Shown: positions 1 to 12,105 of the stretch, in pieces
Layout: each line of letters starts with the position of its first letter
Numbering within the stretch: position 1 is the stretch's first letter
Notes under the pieces: generated by a model
Told to the model about the DNA's origin: nothing
The model's database searches: none
Seen by the model: the letters and a program-made list of their open reading frames with translations, nothing else
Program-made: the position numbers and the translations under genes
Source of the DNA: Cordylochernes scorpioides
Lineage: Eukaryota; Arthropoda; Arachnida; Pseudoscorpiones; Chernetidae
Length of the DNA: 64,000 nt
Reading direction: 5' to 3'
Assembly: GCA_030710605.1 (NCBI GenBank)
Contig: CP092869.1
Location: forward strand, 13,151,295-13,215,294

Positions 1-273
1 TACCGCTACGACCCGGGTTCGCTTCCCGCATTGGGCATTTTTATCTGATTACAAAAATGCTCCAATGGCCACAGATTCTTGAAAAAGTCCAACCCCACCA
101 GCGAGTGCAAATAACCAAACAGGATTCTGGCATATTTGTAAGTGCAAAGTCGAACTGCTTTTCACATATGTAGACATGTGGTACACTTACAGTAAAAGCA
201 GTCACCTACTTCTCACCATGATTATCAATGGTCTGTACCACGTGTACTAGAGATAATAATAAAAAAAAAAAAA
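1..273 (+). mobile_element. tRNA-derived SINE
   Basis: The head CCGGGTTCGCTTCCCGC resembles a tRNA B box. The body contains ATGCTCCAATGGCC, GTCCAACCCCACCAGCGA and ATTATCAATGGTCTGTACCA, and ends CGTGTACTAGAGATAATAAT plus a poly(A)-like tail. Same family as 6685-6955, 38895-39147 and 42310-42560. Confidence 0.75.
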
Positions 274-408
274 CAAGCAATACAGGGCCAAGTTTCTACT
301 ACTATTTGTATTTCTCTAGCTTTCGGGGCTAACATGCCTTTCAACAGGAAAACTAAAAGTATGCTTGCCAAATAACTATACGAGTAAATCGTTGGCACAA
401 GTGTATAA

Positions 409-910
409 TTCTATATACAGTTACGAGCGTCCTTCCTCATCTCCTAATCAATCAGTCATCAGTTTTCATCTCTGTCACCGTTTGCTTTTTTTTTTGGAAT
501 GGCGCCCTCCTATTGGTTGGCTACGGTCACGCCACCTTTGCCCCCCCCCCCCCACTCGCCTTTTTTTTTTTTTTGGAATGGCGCTCTCCTATTGGTTGGC
601 TACGAACACGCCTGTGTTGGAGCGGGTCGCTCCTTAAATAATCTATTGTTAACAATACCTCATTATAGGTCCGCAAATATCGAAAGTATAGGTGTAAGTA
701 CTGATTGTGTAACACTATGTTGTATAGCATATTATTGGAACGGCCGATATACATGCCCGACATGTAACGACAGATAAAGCACATAGGCTATAGTTATTAA
801 CTAACATATGCAATTATTTAAGGCGCCAATTTATAATTGTAACAAATAGAATTTGAAATAAAAACATTCAATCGGGTAAAACACGGGCGTTGCCCGGGTC
901 ATTCGGCTAG
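409..910 (+). mobile_element. Non-autonomous Helitron
   Basis: It starts (T)TCTATATACAGTTACGAGC and ends CTAG (907-910) after the hairpin CGGGCGTTGCCCG, flanked by A (408) and T (911). Inside, a segment of about 95 bp with TTGGAATGGCGCYCTCCTAT and TTGGTTGGCTACG is duplicated, and a C14 run and poly-T tracts are present. Overlapping frames here are low-complexity. Confidence 0.85.
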
Positions 911-1144
911 TATCTCATAGGGATTACTTTGAAGGAGACAAAATAGGTATTCATGAATAAATAAATAATTTTTGAAAAAACACAAAAGTCGCGATACTTT
1001 TTGAACACACCTCGTACATGCTGAAAATAAAACTATCAAAATATTTCTATATGCTAAAATTATTTTACATATTTTAAAATCGTATATATAATTCTATTAC
1101 AGTGAAATTTGCTTATTGTGATTATATATGAAAAAAAAAACTAA

Positions 1145-1834
1145 TCTATATATATAAAAATGAATGTATGTGTGTGTCTGTTTGTCCTTTATGCCTGACC
1201 AAACCACTCATTGGATCGCCATGAAACTTTGGGAAGTTATTTAGTATAGTACTGGGAAGGTTTCTAGCGAATAAAATTTTTGAAAAAACTTTTCGCTTTA
1301 AAATAATCAAGATAAATATTATAATTTATCTGTTATAATTCAACAATCTGCTCTAAATATTATCATGATGATACGATGATTTTGTAATGTAGAAAATTAG
1401 GAAAGACAAAATTCAGGATGACACGGCAATTTATTTGAGACAAGAATAATGATACAATTCCAAGGCAAGATACTATTCCTTTAACTTCCAATTACCGAGG
1501 GAACCAATTAATATTGATTTTATTCAACTTATCGAGTATTTTTCAAGGGACCGGGAAAAAATGTTCACTTTATCGAGAGATTCGTTAGACAAACCTTTAC
1601 TCGGGTAAAACCCGGGCGAAGCCGGGTACGTCCATACAAGAATAATGATACAATTCCAAGGCAAGATACTATTCCTTTAACTTCCAATTACCGAGGGAAC
1701 CAATTAATATTGATTTTATTCAACTTATCGAGTATTTTTCAAGGGACCGGGAAAAAATGTTCACTTTATCGAGAGATTCGTTAGACAAACCTTTACTCGG
1801 GTAAAACCCGGGCGAAGCCGGGTACGTCCGCTAG
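1145..1834 (+). mobile_element. Non-autonomous Helitron with duplicated 3' terminus
   Basis: It begins TCTATATATATAAAAATGAA, the typical animal Helitron 5' end, and ends CTAG (1831-1834), flanked by A (1144) and T (1835). The last 196 bp (1441-1636) is tandemly repeated at 1637-1829, so two 3' hairpins (CCCGGGCGAAGCCGGG) are present; the first lacks CTAG. Confidence 0.9.
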
Positions 1835-1910
1835 TATATGATAATAACGTTTTCAACTATATGTATACCAAATCAATTGATAAAGCACAATTTGGATTAT
1901 AGATTATAAA

Positions 1911-2121
1911 CAAGGTAATAAGACCAAATCCAAATAAATAAATTGTGTGTGACGTTTCGGTAACAGCGTTGTTACCATCTTCAGACAAAAGTACTGAATG
2001 AGAATGTGTAACAGGCTGTGGTAAAATTTCTCATTCAGTACTTTTGTCTGAAGATGGTAACAAAGCTTTTACCGAAACGTCACACACAATTTATTTATTT
2101 GGATTTGTTCTTATTACCTTG
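1911..2121. mobile_element. Foldback with hammerhead-like core, variant C
   Basis: Each arm read toward the outside gives CTGAAGATGGTAACA, a complementary TGTTACC, then GAAACGTC, followed by ACACACAATTTATTTATTTG. Core resembles CTGANGA and GAAA with one extra base after the first block. Fragments at 10500-10530 and 11050-11095. Confidence 0.7.
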
Positions 2122-3964
2122 TGTATACCAAATCAGTAGACAAAGACTGCCCACAATACTTTCATACGAAAATATACATAGATGGTATTCCTATTCGATG
2201 TTTTGCGACAGAATAAAATAACTAAAAATGAAATAGAAGACATACCCAGAAATCAGACATTGAAGGTTTAGTTGATGCTCAGAATGCACTCGCAAGGAAA
2301 ATGCGTTCAGCCAGAAACAAATTTCCATATCCGGGGTCTCAAAGCCTCATCATATTCTTGTCAACTTGTAAATAAAACATAAGATGGATTCTTTACTTTC
2401 ACATTATCATCATTCTTCTGTTATTTATTTCTTTTTGACCGTGAGCTTACATTTTTATGGCTTTAGGAATTCTGATTTGACCACAGCAATTGGTTTATGT
2501 TTTTATTATGAGATTAAAATGATGATGATATTTATTCTTTTTTTTTCATTGATTACATTTCTGTGATGGGGATATTTTCAGCGAGCTTTCTAGATTTATC
2601 ATTATTATAATGATTTTTTCCATGTTATTTGACAACGTTTTTATTCTATGATTAATAATGTATCATTACTGATGAACATGGAAAATTAGGAAAGACAAAC
2701 TTCAGGATGACACAGCAATTTATTTAAGGCAAGAACAAACTATTTTTTTACAAATAAATTTACTGTAAATGTGTTTACTTTAAATAGTATCATCAAATAT
2801 TATCTCTACAGACCCCCCTTACTACAATAATGCAAAGAAACACATCGCCAGTGAATGTATTTGTACAAAATTTTAACGATAGATGGCAATTAAAATTTAT
2901 AAGAACAAACTGTAATTGATAAAATATATAAGAAGAAAAGGAAAGAATATCTATGTACAAAAGACTATATACATCGTGCATAGAACACAGTGAATAAGTA
3001 GACTATTGAGTAAATGGTTGCATCTTGTGAAGAAGAAAATATTTCCACACAGTTCAGTTACTTTGTTAGGTCTTTTTTCCTCCTTGCAGTCTTGGAAAAA
3101 TTAAAGAACTTTAAAATAGCTGACCCATTATCCATCAAGTCTGAAAGAAAGGAATACAGCGAAAACTGTGGATGAGCAGCTCTACCGCAAAAAGTTTCTC
3201 TTTCCATAGTGAGAGACGTGCATTCAAATATATAGTGTTCCAGTTCGGATATTGAATAAAACCATTTTCTACTGCCCTTACTGTAATGGTAAAAATATAT
3301 TGGGATGATTTGTTTTATCAGTGATTAACCCTTCCAACGGTTTGCCAGAGTTTAACTTACCATATTGCTTTATTATTTTTTTTCTGTTTTAAAACATCGA
3401 AAAAAAAACGCTTCTTTTATGATGAACATTAAAAGACTTTATAATATGATGCACTAGCGCGCCATCATTAATTTTTCCATCGCAGTAAGGGCAGTAGAAA
3501 TTGTTCAATTTCAAAAAGAATCTTACGCCTTTAAAATAGTTTCGAATTTTGATTAAAAGAGTTGAGGTAAAATTATTAGACAATAAATTCCTTTAAGATG
3601 AGGGATATGGTTTTTCATCACCCATCATAAATTCAATCAAAATTGTGTCTCAATAGGTTTCTAAACTTTTTCTTAAAATTGAAAATGTTGTAAGGATACT
3701 CTAAACTTATTCTTAGCTTGGAGTTACATCAGATTTGGGTGTTTAAGATGTTATCTATCTTATATTTTTATATCTTAATCAAATTTCCACATCTCTAAGA
3801 AGACGATAAAATCTTTGTTAAAGTTTAAATTAAGAAACGTATTTTAGAAAATGATTATATCCCTGGATAATCTTCACCTCATATCGTTCAGAAAACTGTG
3901 TAGGGCATTAAATAACTTCTTTCCCATCTAAGCTAGCGGAACCAACGACTTGAGGGGGGAAGAA

Positions 3965-4830
3965 GATGAACAATGCAAGTCTGAATCCCCACTTTCTAAA
4001 TTCAAGTCTCGTTCATTCTTCTCCCATCTCCTCTAGGAGACGTCCAATTATAGCACCCGCCCCCTGGCTGACTAAGATTTTGCCTGGGTAGGACCACCAT
4101 TTAAGTCTTTTAAGACTGTAACTACAGTAGAACTACCTCTCTTTAAAGGAAAGTTCCAAGTTCCAAAGCCAAAATGTCCTTTAGATATCGGATTTTAAAC
4201 AATTTTGTTGACATCCGCCAATGGCAAAACATACATACTAATTTAAGAGATATACTAAATGTGAGAGAGTCGGTGAAGGAATGTAATAAACGGTCGATTT
4301 CCAAAGATGAACAATGCAAGTCTAAATCCCCGCTTTCTAAATTCAAGTCTCGTTCATTTTTCTTCCATCTCCCTGGCATCTAGGAGACGTCCTATTATAG
4401 CACCCGCCCCTTGACTGACTGACTGACTGACTAAGATTTTGCCTGGGTAGGATCACCATTTAAGTCTCTTAAGACTTTAACTACAGTAGAACTACCTCTC
4501 TTTAAAGGACAACGCCAAGTTGCAAAGTCAAAATGTCCTTTATATATCGGATTTTAAACAATTTTGTTGGCATCCATCAATGGCAAAGCATACATAATAA
4601 TTTACTGAGATTTTGCCTGAGTAGGACGATCATCTATTTGAGAGACTGTGACTACAGTAGAACTACCTCTTTTTAAAGCAAAACACCAAGTTGCAAAGCC
4701 AAAATGTCCTTTAGATATCAGATTTTAAACAATTTTGTTGACATACGCCAATGGCAAAGCATACATACCAATTTAAGAGTTGTACTAAATACGAAGGGAT
4801 CGATGAAGGATTGATTTAAACTTCGATTTT
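3965..4830 (+). repeat. Imperfect direct repeats with pogo-like end sequence
   Basis: TTTTGCCTGGGTAGGACCAC, ACTACAGTAGAACTACCTCT and CCAAAATGTCCTTTAGATAT recur two to three times at 170-360 bp spacing, with a (CTGA)n run at 4408-4430. CAGTAGAACTACCTC resembles pogo/Tigger ends; a related region lies at 44955-45390. Tentative. Confidence 0.5.
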
Positions 4831-5000
4831 CGATAGTCATGACTAGGAATCGAATCCCGCATTGGGAAATTTTTCTAAAGGAAAAAAAAATACTTCAATG
4901 AGCCCCCGATTCCTGCAAAATTCCAGACCCACTAGTAAGTTCAAGTAATTGGCTCTCTGGCATATTTGTAGGTGAAAGAGTCGAACTGCTTTCTAAATGT
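4826..5000 (+). mobile_element. SINE fragment (head half)
   Basis: AATCGAATCCCGCATTGGG followed by CCCCCGATTCCTGCAAAATT and the CATATTTGTAGGTG region; the 3' half is missing. Confidence 0.65.
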
Positions 5001-5611
5001 GGTTATATTACACAAAAGCTTGAAACATAAACATTAAATATAAGATACTCATCCTTAATGATTTTTCTATCTTGTGAAATATGTCAAAATATTCAAACAT
5101 TACATCCCCAATCCATCCATCTTTATTCCAAGAATTCATTATTTCAGACTTAATTCTGATCATCTACGGACATGACTTTCCAGAATGGTTGCATGGTTTT
5201 CCCACTATGTACTAAGTGTCAACCTGCAACCCCAAAATACATTGTTGACTGTATTGACTCATTGATGAGATCTACTCTTTCCTGACAGACACCATCAACA
5301 AGCTTTACAAGCTTGATACCTTAATCCCAAGTAGACATCATCAACAAGTTCTACAAGCTTGATACCCTGATATGATTGTTGAGTGAAGATAAGAAAGAAG
5401 AAGAAACTCATCCCCAGCAGACACCATCAACAAGCTCTACAAGCTTAATACCCTGATATGATTGTTGAGTGGAGATAAAAATGAAGAAGAAGCTGCTTTT
5501 CACATATGTAGACATGTGGTGCACTTACAGTAAAAGCAGTCGCCAACTTCTATCCACCATGATTATCATGGTCTGTACCACGTGTACTAAGGATAAGTAA
5601 AAAAAATAAAA

Positions 5612-6036
5612 ATACAATATAACGCGGCTTCTGATTGTAAAACGAAAATTGCAATTATACCGCGAATGTTTCTTTTAAACGAAAAATCGAAATTTATTTT
5701 AAAGAGAAATAGCGATTATTTCTAACTTTAAGGATTTAGAAGCCAGTTAAGAAGCCGCATTATATTGTATTTTAAATTTACTTTATATAATATTTACGAA
5801 CGGAAAAATATGTCCAGGGTAGCCTAGTGGACATGGCATCTGCCCGGTAAGCGGAACACTGTGGGTTCGATTCCCATCCCTGGACAGTTTTATTTTTCCG
5901 TTTATCATTACTCTTCACAATTCATCCTATCATACTTCATCCTTAAAGTTAGAAATAATCGCTATTTCTATTTAAAATAAATTTCGATTTTTGTTTAAAA
6001 GAAACATTCGCGGTATAATTGCAATTTTCGTTTTAC
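5612..6036 (+). mobile_element. Palindromic element carrying a tRNA-Thr-like sequence in its loop
   Basis: Left arm segments (GTAAAACGAAAATTGCAATT, CCGCGAATGTTTCTTTTAAA, GAGAAATAGCGATTATTTCT) recur inverted on the right (to 6036). An inner inverted pair, GAACGGAAAAATA and TTTATTTTTCCGTTT, brackets the tRNA-like sequence. The T-rich stretch after it could serve as a Pol III terminator. Confidence 0.85.
5813..5886 (+). tRNA. tRNA-Thr-like (anticodon GGT), probably a repeat-borne pseudogene
   Basis: A cloverleaf fits: acceptor TCCAGGG/CCCTGGA (7 pairs), D stem GCCT/TGGC (3 pairs plus T-T), anticodon stem TCTGC/GCGGA, loop CCGGTAA giving GGT, T arm GTGGG TTCGATT CCCAT. Position 33 is C instead of the near-universal U, so function is doubtful. 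No intron. Confidence 0.65.
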
Positions 6037-6684
6037 AAAAAAAAAAAAAAAAAAATTGTTGAGTGGAGATAAAAATGAAGAAGAAGATATTATACGGTAG
6101 TATCTCCCATCTATTTCAGACTCTCTAATTGATTTGATTACTCTTTAGATACATGTAGCAGTTCTATTGAAGAGCGTTAATTGAAAATTATTTTAACTCA
6201 CTCACCGGCATGCCGGTCAAGCAATAATTACCCCAACCCGGTTCTCTATTAGAATGTATAAGTGGAATTAAAAAGTAAATTTGATCTAGTTCGCCTAGAT
6301 TAGGTTTGATCTTCCCAGCAGATTGAATTTAAACTGGCAAACCTTGTTTAACTGGTTTGGTAGGTAATCACATGTTTCCAGTAAATATTTATTGAAATTG
6401 AGAATTCGATACTCTATTATAGACGCGTATGATTCTTTTACAAAATTAAACAATTTCTACTGTTCTTACTGAAGTGGAAAAATTAATGGGAGGTCCTGAC
6501 TCATCAATGGTGATCCCTCTCATAGCCAAGTGTGAACGAAATTGCCTGTCTCCATTAGTTGCCTTTCTCCATTAGTGTATTTAAATATGATGAACTATAG
6601 AACGCCGTTTGTATCATGGTAGATTAAACTGGTGAAACTGCTGGAAAGGTTTACCATTGTGATAACCCACCTATAATTTTATCA

Positions 6685-6955
6685 TTGCTTCAATTCCCGC
6701 ATTGAGTACTTTTTTTTTCTGATTTAAAAATAAAATATTCTCCAATGGCCCCCGATTCTTGCAAAAGTCCAACCCCACCAGCGAATGTAAGTAACCAAAC
6801 GGGGCTCTGGCACATTTGTAAACTTCAAATTCGAACTACTTTTCACATGTGTAATAATGTGGTGCACTTACAGTAAAAGTAGTCGCTAACTTCTACCCAC
6901 CATGATGATCATGGCCTATACCACGTGTACTAGGGATAAGCCAAAGAAAACCTCA
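6685..6955 (+). mobile_element. tRNA-derived SINE copy
   Basis: TTCCCGCATTGAGTAC head, AGTCCAACCCCACCAGCGAA middle and CCACGTGTACTAGGGATAAG end. Copy close to full length, head decayed. Confidence 0.7.
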
Positions 6956-7124
6956 CCAGATCATCTCTTGGAATGTATGGAAGCCTCAAGACAGAACCTA
7001 TATTCTAATCCTACCAAGATTATAAATTTAATCCATGAAATTTAGTCTCAATGAACTTGTATAATTATACAATGGGATAACATTAGAGATAGAATGCCGC
7101 AATAATTGATTTTCCTGAAAGGAA

Positions 7125-7340
7125 CTACCCACCATGATTATCATGGCCTGTATCACGTGTACTAGGGATAATAATAATGTATGAAGAAAATTGTCAACAT
7201 AGTGAGACACTCCCTTCACAAAGAATGTTTGGTAGTGTACGTCGTATGACAGATGTCGTTATATGTAGGTAATTGTGAGAATGAAGACAGTAATGGTGAC
7301 ATTGTAGACACTAGAGTGAGACAGTGTGTCAAGTAATCGA
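7125..7340 (+). repeat. Direct repeat of 8290-8515
   Basis: SINE end ACTACCCACCATGATTATCA plus 170 bp of unique-looking sequence (AGAATGTTTGGTAGTGTA, GTGAGACAGTGTGTCAAGTA) recur 1.17 kb downstream with small changes. Short frames inside are not conserved. Confidence 0.75.
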
Positions 7341-8159
7341 AAGAAAGAAGTGACACTGAGGTCTCTGGTGACCTCCTTCGGTGACTTTCACTACCCTCGA
7401 CCCCACCTTCACCCAACCCGTTTTTCCAACTTCCTCATGTTTCTTTCCTTCTTGATCTCTTTCATTTGTGGTTTGTCTGTTTATACTTTTAGGCTCATTG
7501 TTGTTATACTTATTCACATATTGAAGAAGGAATAAAAGTTAACAGCGACGTATTTCTTTTATTAATGCTGTAAATTCGGCAAGTTTTCGGACTTTGACGT
7601 CCTTCGACAGGCTACTTTCTAAGAAACTGAAAGATAATATTTATATACAGGTAAATATTTACATAATTAGAACTTAGCGAATTAAATGATTTTTTTTTTT
7701 TTTTATATTATACAAAATTATTTCCCCTTTATCTATGTAAACAAATTTGTTCTAAGGATGATTACCTTAGGATGTAGGGAAAGGCAAAAAACCATCTGAA
7801 ATTGGACCCAGCAGTCTGAATCTCTCAATCCCATCGCTATCCCAACCATTAACTTAGAGTCCCATTATTACTGAGATTTAATACAGAATTTTACTGATCC
7901 TTTTTTATATGATCAAAAACTATTTCTATAGACCTTATAGGCTGAGAAAAATACAAATGTGACATTGTACTGGGATAAGGTGCATAAATTAAGAACAAAA
8001 AATGGGCATCTTCTTATCGTGCAACTGAAAGTTGCTGATAAATGGCGCAAGCCATCAGCAATATCCAGCTGCACTATAAGGAGATGCCCCCCTTTTTTCT
8101 CATAATCGGTATTGATAAAATTGAAAATGAGGTAGCATGGATCATCAATGCAGATTTTA

Positions 8160-8350
8160 CTATTATTATCCCTAGTATATGTGGTACAGGTCATGATAAA
8201 CATGGTGGATAGAAGTTAGCGATAACTTTTACTGTAAGTGTACCACATGTACCAGTGTTGACATGTGGTACACTTACAGTACAATCAATCGCTAACTACC
8301 CACCATGATTATCATGGCCTGTATATCACGTGTACTAGGGATAATAATAA
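8160..8350. repeat. Inverted pair of SINE 3' ends
   Basis: ATTATTATCCCTAGTA reads outward at 8160 and its complement at 8335-8350, with CACTTACAGTA units meeting at about 8255. A head-to-head SINE fragment hairpin. The right half begins a 225-bp segment also present at 7125-7340. Confidence 0.75.
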
Positions 8351-8918
8351 TGAAGAAAATTGACATCATAGTAATACACTCCCGTTCTTCAAAAAGAATG
8401 TTTGGTAGTGTAGGTCATTTGTCAGATGTCGTTATATGTAGGTATTTGTGAGAATGAAGACACAGTAATGGTGACATTGTAGACACTAGAGTGAGACAGT
8501 GTGTCAAGTAATCGATGTCCATTCCATGTCGCTAAGTTGGACTCCATCCCAGCAAGACTTAGTGTTGATCCATCCAGTAATCTTTTGCCAACTTCACAAC
8601 ACTTTCCTTTCCTAATGTTTTTCCTACGTCCAGAGATCCCTTCTTACAACTGCCGTCGCTTTATCTCTTGGTATTGCTTCTTGGATGGACTCGGAATGTT
8701 GGGATGGATCGTCATTTACTGTAGTTTGTACTAAGTACACAGGGCATCGTCATTTCCCAAAGATAGTAGAGACATGACTACACATAAGGCCTATACGTAT
8801 TGAAGCTGTCAAACCTTGTCTTTATATGATATCTGATTCCTTTACGGTTACTTCTGGGATTGGTCTTGTTGACTCGCGAAAAAACATTGAAGAAATTTCT
8901 ATAAAATATTCCCTTGAA

Positions 8919-9025
8919 TCAATATTGAGTAAAATTAATCATTCCTCCAGGAAAAAGTTTCTTTTCAAGTCTTTTCTGAAAATACACTTTTCCCTGGAGG
9001 AATGATTAATTTTACTCAATATTGA
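8919..9025. repeat. Inverted repeat, GAGTAAAATTAATCATTCC type
   Basis: Arms CAATATTGAGTAAAATTAAT and complement with a roughly 30-base loop. Two further copies lie at 26585-26685 and 61636-61730 in the duplicated segment. Confidence 0.8.
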
Positions 9026-9349
9026 AGCAATTTATAATGAATATGTTCAAAATTTGTTTGAACGTCAATTTATAAACCTACCAATGATATAGAATACCTA
9101 TCGTGAAGGTACAAAACAATCATAGGTACATTGTATTAAATATTGTCAAAATGTAGAGAATCACACAGAAATTACCATGGTCTAATGCACCGACACGCAC
9201 AAATGATATTTCCACGTGAAAAATGAGGAAAGACAAACTACGAGATAACAATAGAAGTCGTGAGCGTTCTCCATTATACGAATTTGTTGATGAGATAATA
9301 TCTCAAGACTCATTAAGAGTATCTATTAAGAATACTTCATGATAAAACT

Positions 9350-10400
9350 GGTTGATGGTAGGTAATTGATCAACAACCATAATTAAACGTCCAACTTGTC
9401 TTACAAACTTCTTCAAAATGATTCCCAAGTTCTATCGGTACAACGATGCCTTTATTATTATTCCTTTTATATACTCCTATAGCAGGGTAGAAATACCCGA
9501 AAGTTTGAGATTGTATTAGTAAAATTGAAATCAAACTCATCTCCAGAAACCTGTATTATTATTTGACAACAACAATAATCAACTTTTCTTGATTAATCAA
9601 GAAACGGTATTTTAACCAATTCAGGAATAATTGAAAAATCAACAATCAGCTTGCCGAATTTACAGCATTAATAAAATGTTATCAATGATCCAACATGTGA
9701 ATGCCGCTTAGATGTTAAATCACCAGAGCATCTTCTTTTAACTTGCCCTCTGACTAATCAAATTGTATGTAGATACTTTGAAACATTACCAAATTCTCTT
9801 TGTGTATATACTCTATCTTATGAGAACTTTGTTAAGTTTTCGAACTATTTGTACAATAATTTACAAAACACTACTAATCCATCGTGTAAATATTTAATCA
9901 TATATATGTAAATAATACTAGCACAGCACAATAATCCTTTGGACTTCGTGCTTTTGTAACAATAAATAAAAAGAATTAATAAAGGAAACACGTCGCCGTT
10001 AACTTTTGTTCCTTCTTCAAGATGATGTCAGGCGATTCCTTTTCTTGTAATTTAAATCAACAAATAGTTGATATTTATTCCTACAGATGACGCTAGCCAC
10101 CAGCAAAATTTAGTTACACAATCAGCAGATGTCTTTTTCTTGATTTATTTACCTGATCCCAGTACAATTTCACTTCATCACATCACGTCATCACAATTCT
10201 TCATCAGGAAACTGGTTGATGGCAGATAATTGATCAATAACCATAATTAAACGTCCAACTTGTCTCACAAACTTCTTTAAATTGATTCCCTTGTTCTATT
10301 GGAACAACAACAAATGTTCAAATTTTCTTGATTAATCAATAAACGGTATTTTAACCAATTCAGGAATAATTGAAAAATCAACAATTAATTGATATTTATT
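9350..10400 (+). repeat. Two direct-repeat blocks about 0.8 kb apart
   Basis: AATTAAACGTCCAACTTGTC occurs in 9350-9445 and 10208-10310. TTTCTTGATTAATCAAGAAA-type sequence with TTAACCAATTCAGGAATAAT occurs at 9583-9650 and 10324-10390. No gene is seen. Confidence 0.7.
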
Positions 10401-10527
10401 CCTACATATGACGCTAGACGATCTTAGACGAAACTGTTAGACGATCGGGAGATGTATTTTACTTAATTTATCTTCCTAATCCCAGTACACTTTCACTTAT
10501 GTACTATCTTTCAGTACTTTTGTCTGA

Positions 10528-11046
10528 TGATGGAACGCTTCACGGTTTTACGTGTCATCCTTGCGCAGGGGCCATGCTAATCTTCTCTGTATCGTTCCTA
10601 TTCTATATACAGTTACGAGCGTCATCAATTCTTTTTCATCTCTGTCACCGTTTGCTTTTTTTTTTTTGGAATGGTGCTCTCCTATTGGTTGGCTACGATC
10701 ACGCCACCTTTGCCCCCCCACTCGCTTTGTTGTTTTTGTAACTATTGTGTTGGAGCGGGTCGCTCCTTAAATAATCTATTGTTAACAATACCTCATTATA
10801 GGTCCGCAAATATCGAAAGTATAGGTATGTAGCTTTTGTACTATTAAGGTGTATATATATACACATACTTTATGTATACATACATTATGCTGATGCAAAC
10901 AAATAGATAATGCTAATAACAAACAATTATTTTTAAAATATCTTATCTAAATATATATCACTCGGGTAGATATGCACACGGGTCAATCCCGGGGCGAAGC
11001 CCGGGTCACCCGTCTAGTTTTAGTATATGTACCGCCGAACAAGCGT
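10528..11046 (-). pseudogene. U6 snRNA retropseudogene split by a Helitron
   Basis: Minus-strand 11046-11018 matches the U6 5' end (CTTGTTCGGCGGTACATATA). Minus-strand 10600-10528 matches the rest (GGAACGATACAGAGAAGATT, GCCCCTGCGCAAGGATGACA, GTGAAGCGTTCC). The interruption at 10601-11017 is a Helitron. GTACTTTTGTCTGA (10514-10527) and GTACTTTTTGTCTA (11047-11060) flank it as a target duplication. No T-run terminator follows. Confidence 0.9.
10601..11017 (+). mobile_element. Helitron inside the U6 pseudogene
   Basis: It starts TTCTATATACAGTTACGAGC, as does the element at 409, and ends CGTCTAG after a CGGGGCGAAGCCCGG hairpin. Cutting between A (10600) and T (11018) restores the correct U6 length. 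The first base may be T before the usual TC, so the start is uncertain by one. Confidence 0.85.
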
Positions 11047-11099
11047 GTACTTTTTGTCTAAAGATGGTAACAACGCTGTTACGGAAACGCATTTCACTT

Positions 11100-11545
11100 A
11101 TGTACTATCTTTGAACTGTTTTGTTAAACAAAATGTGGATACCTTACTAGTAAAAGATACGCTACGTGCTAAATTCCATTCTACCAAAGAACTTGAGTAG
11201 GTTGACGTGAACTGGAATAAATTGGGAACGAAACTTATCATAATTTGTACGAAATGTAATCCTAATGGAAAGTCTTTTACTTTTTTTATCCTTCTAAATG
11301 GTTCGTTGTTAAATTATAAAGCCATTATTGTTAAATCGACACCTCGTTTTTTCTATCGTTAAATGGTACCTTAGTGCAAACAACAGGTAATTTAACATGG
11401 GTATAGCAGTTTTACGGCGATATCGCCGTTCTATACATAACTAGGTTGTTGTTGGTAGTTTGCAGAAGTCTTTATGCCTCTTGTGATTTAAGAAGAAGTT
11501 CCAGGAGAATTGAGTTTCCTTAATGTGACAAATTCATGTTTTCCT
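11100..11545. other. No feature seen
   Basis: AT-rich sequence without recognisable repeat, frame or RNA. A hammerhead-like CGAAAGCTTGAGA motif lies just beyond, near 11575. Confidence 0.5.
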
Positions 11546-11652
11546 TTATGTACTCCTGTTAAAGGCAGAGATACCCGAAAGCTTGAGATTACTATGATTA
11601 AAATGAAAACAAACACATCTCCAGAAATCTGTGTGTTGTATTATTTAATTTA

Positions 11653-12070
11653 CTAGCCGAATGACCCGGGCAACGCCCGGGTTTTACCCTATTAAATGTA
11701 CCCTGTTTCGCCCGTGGTCTCTGTTTTTTGGAATTTTTCCCGATATAATTTTGTATCTGATAATCAAACATGATACAGCAAAATTTTTAAAATAGCCTAT
11801 CGTCTTCCCAGTATTCTTTTACCTATGTATGGAAATTTTGGTTTGAATTAGTGAACTACTGCGAATTTGTAGACGAATGACCCGGGCAACGCCCGGGTTT
11901 ACACGATTAAGATTACACGACGTAGTTCCCGGAGGGCACCCGCGAGGTCACTCTGCCCCTGCGCAACTGTCCAACCGGGAGCGCCCCGCGCCGTCAAAAT
12001 CGTCACGCGTTCTAGAGGGCGCTGCTCGTGAGCTCAACCGGCCGTCAGCCGGGAGATCTCATTTACTCGG

Positions 12071-12105
<35 letters not shown>

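Larger units (their letters stand above)
5493..6054 (+). mobile_element. 562-bp composite insertion: SINE 3' part plus tRNA palindrome plus poly(A), flanked by 32-bp direct repeats
   Basis: The same 32 bases (starting ATTGTTGAGTGGAGATAAAA) occur at 5461-5492 and 6055-6086. Between them lie a SINE body (5493-5605), the tRNA palindrome (5612-6036) and an 18-base A run (6037-6054). The poly(A) next to a long target duplication suggests reverse transcription of one composite RNA. A plain duplication cannot be excluded. Confidence 0.7.
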
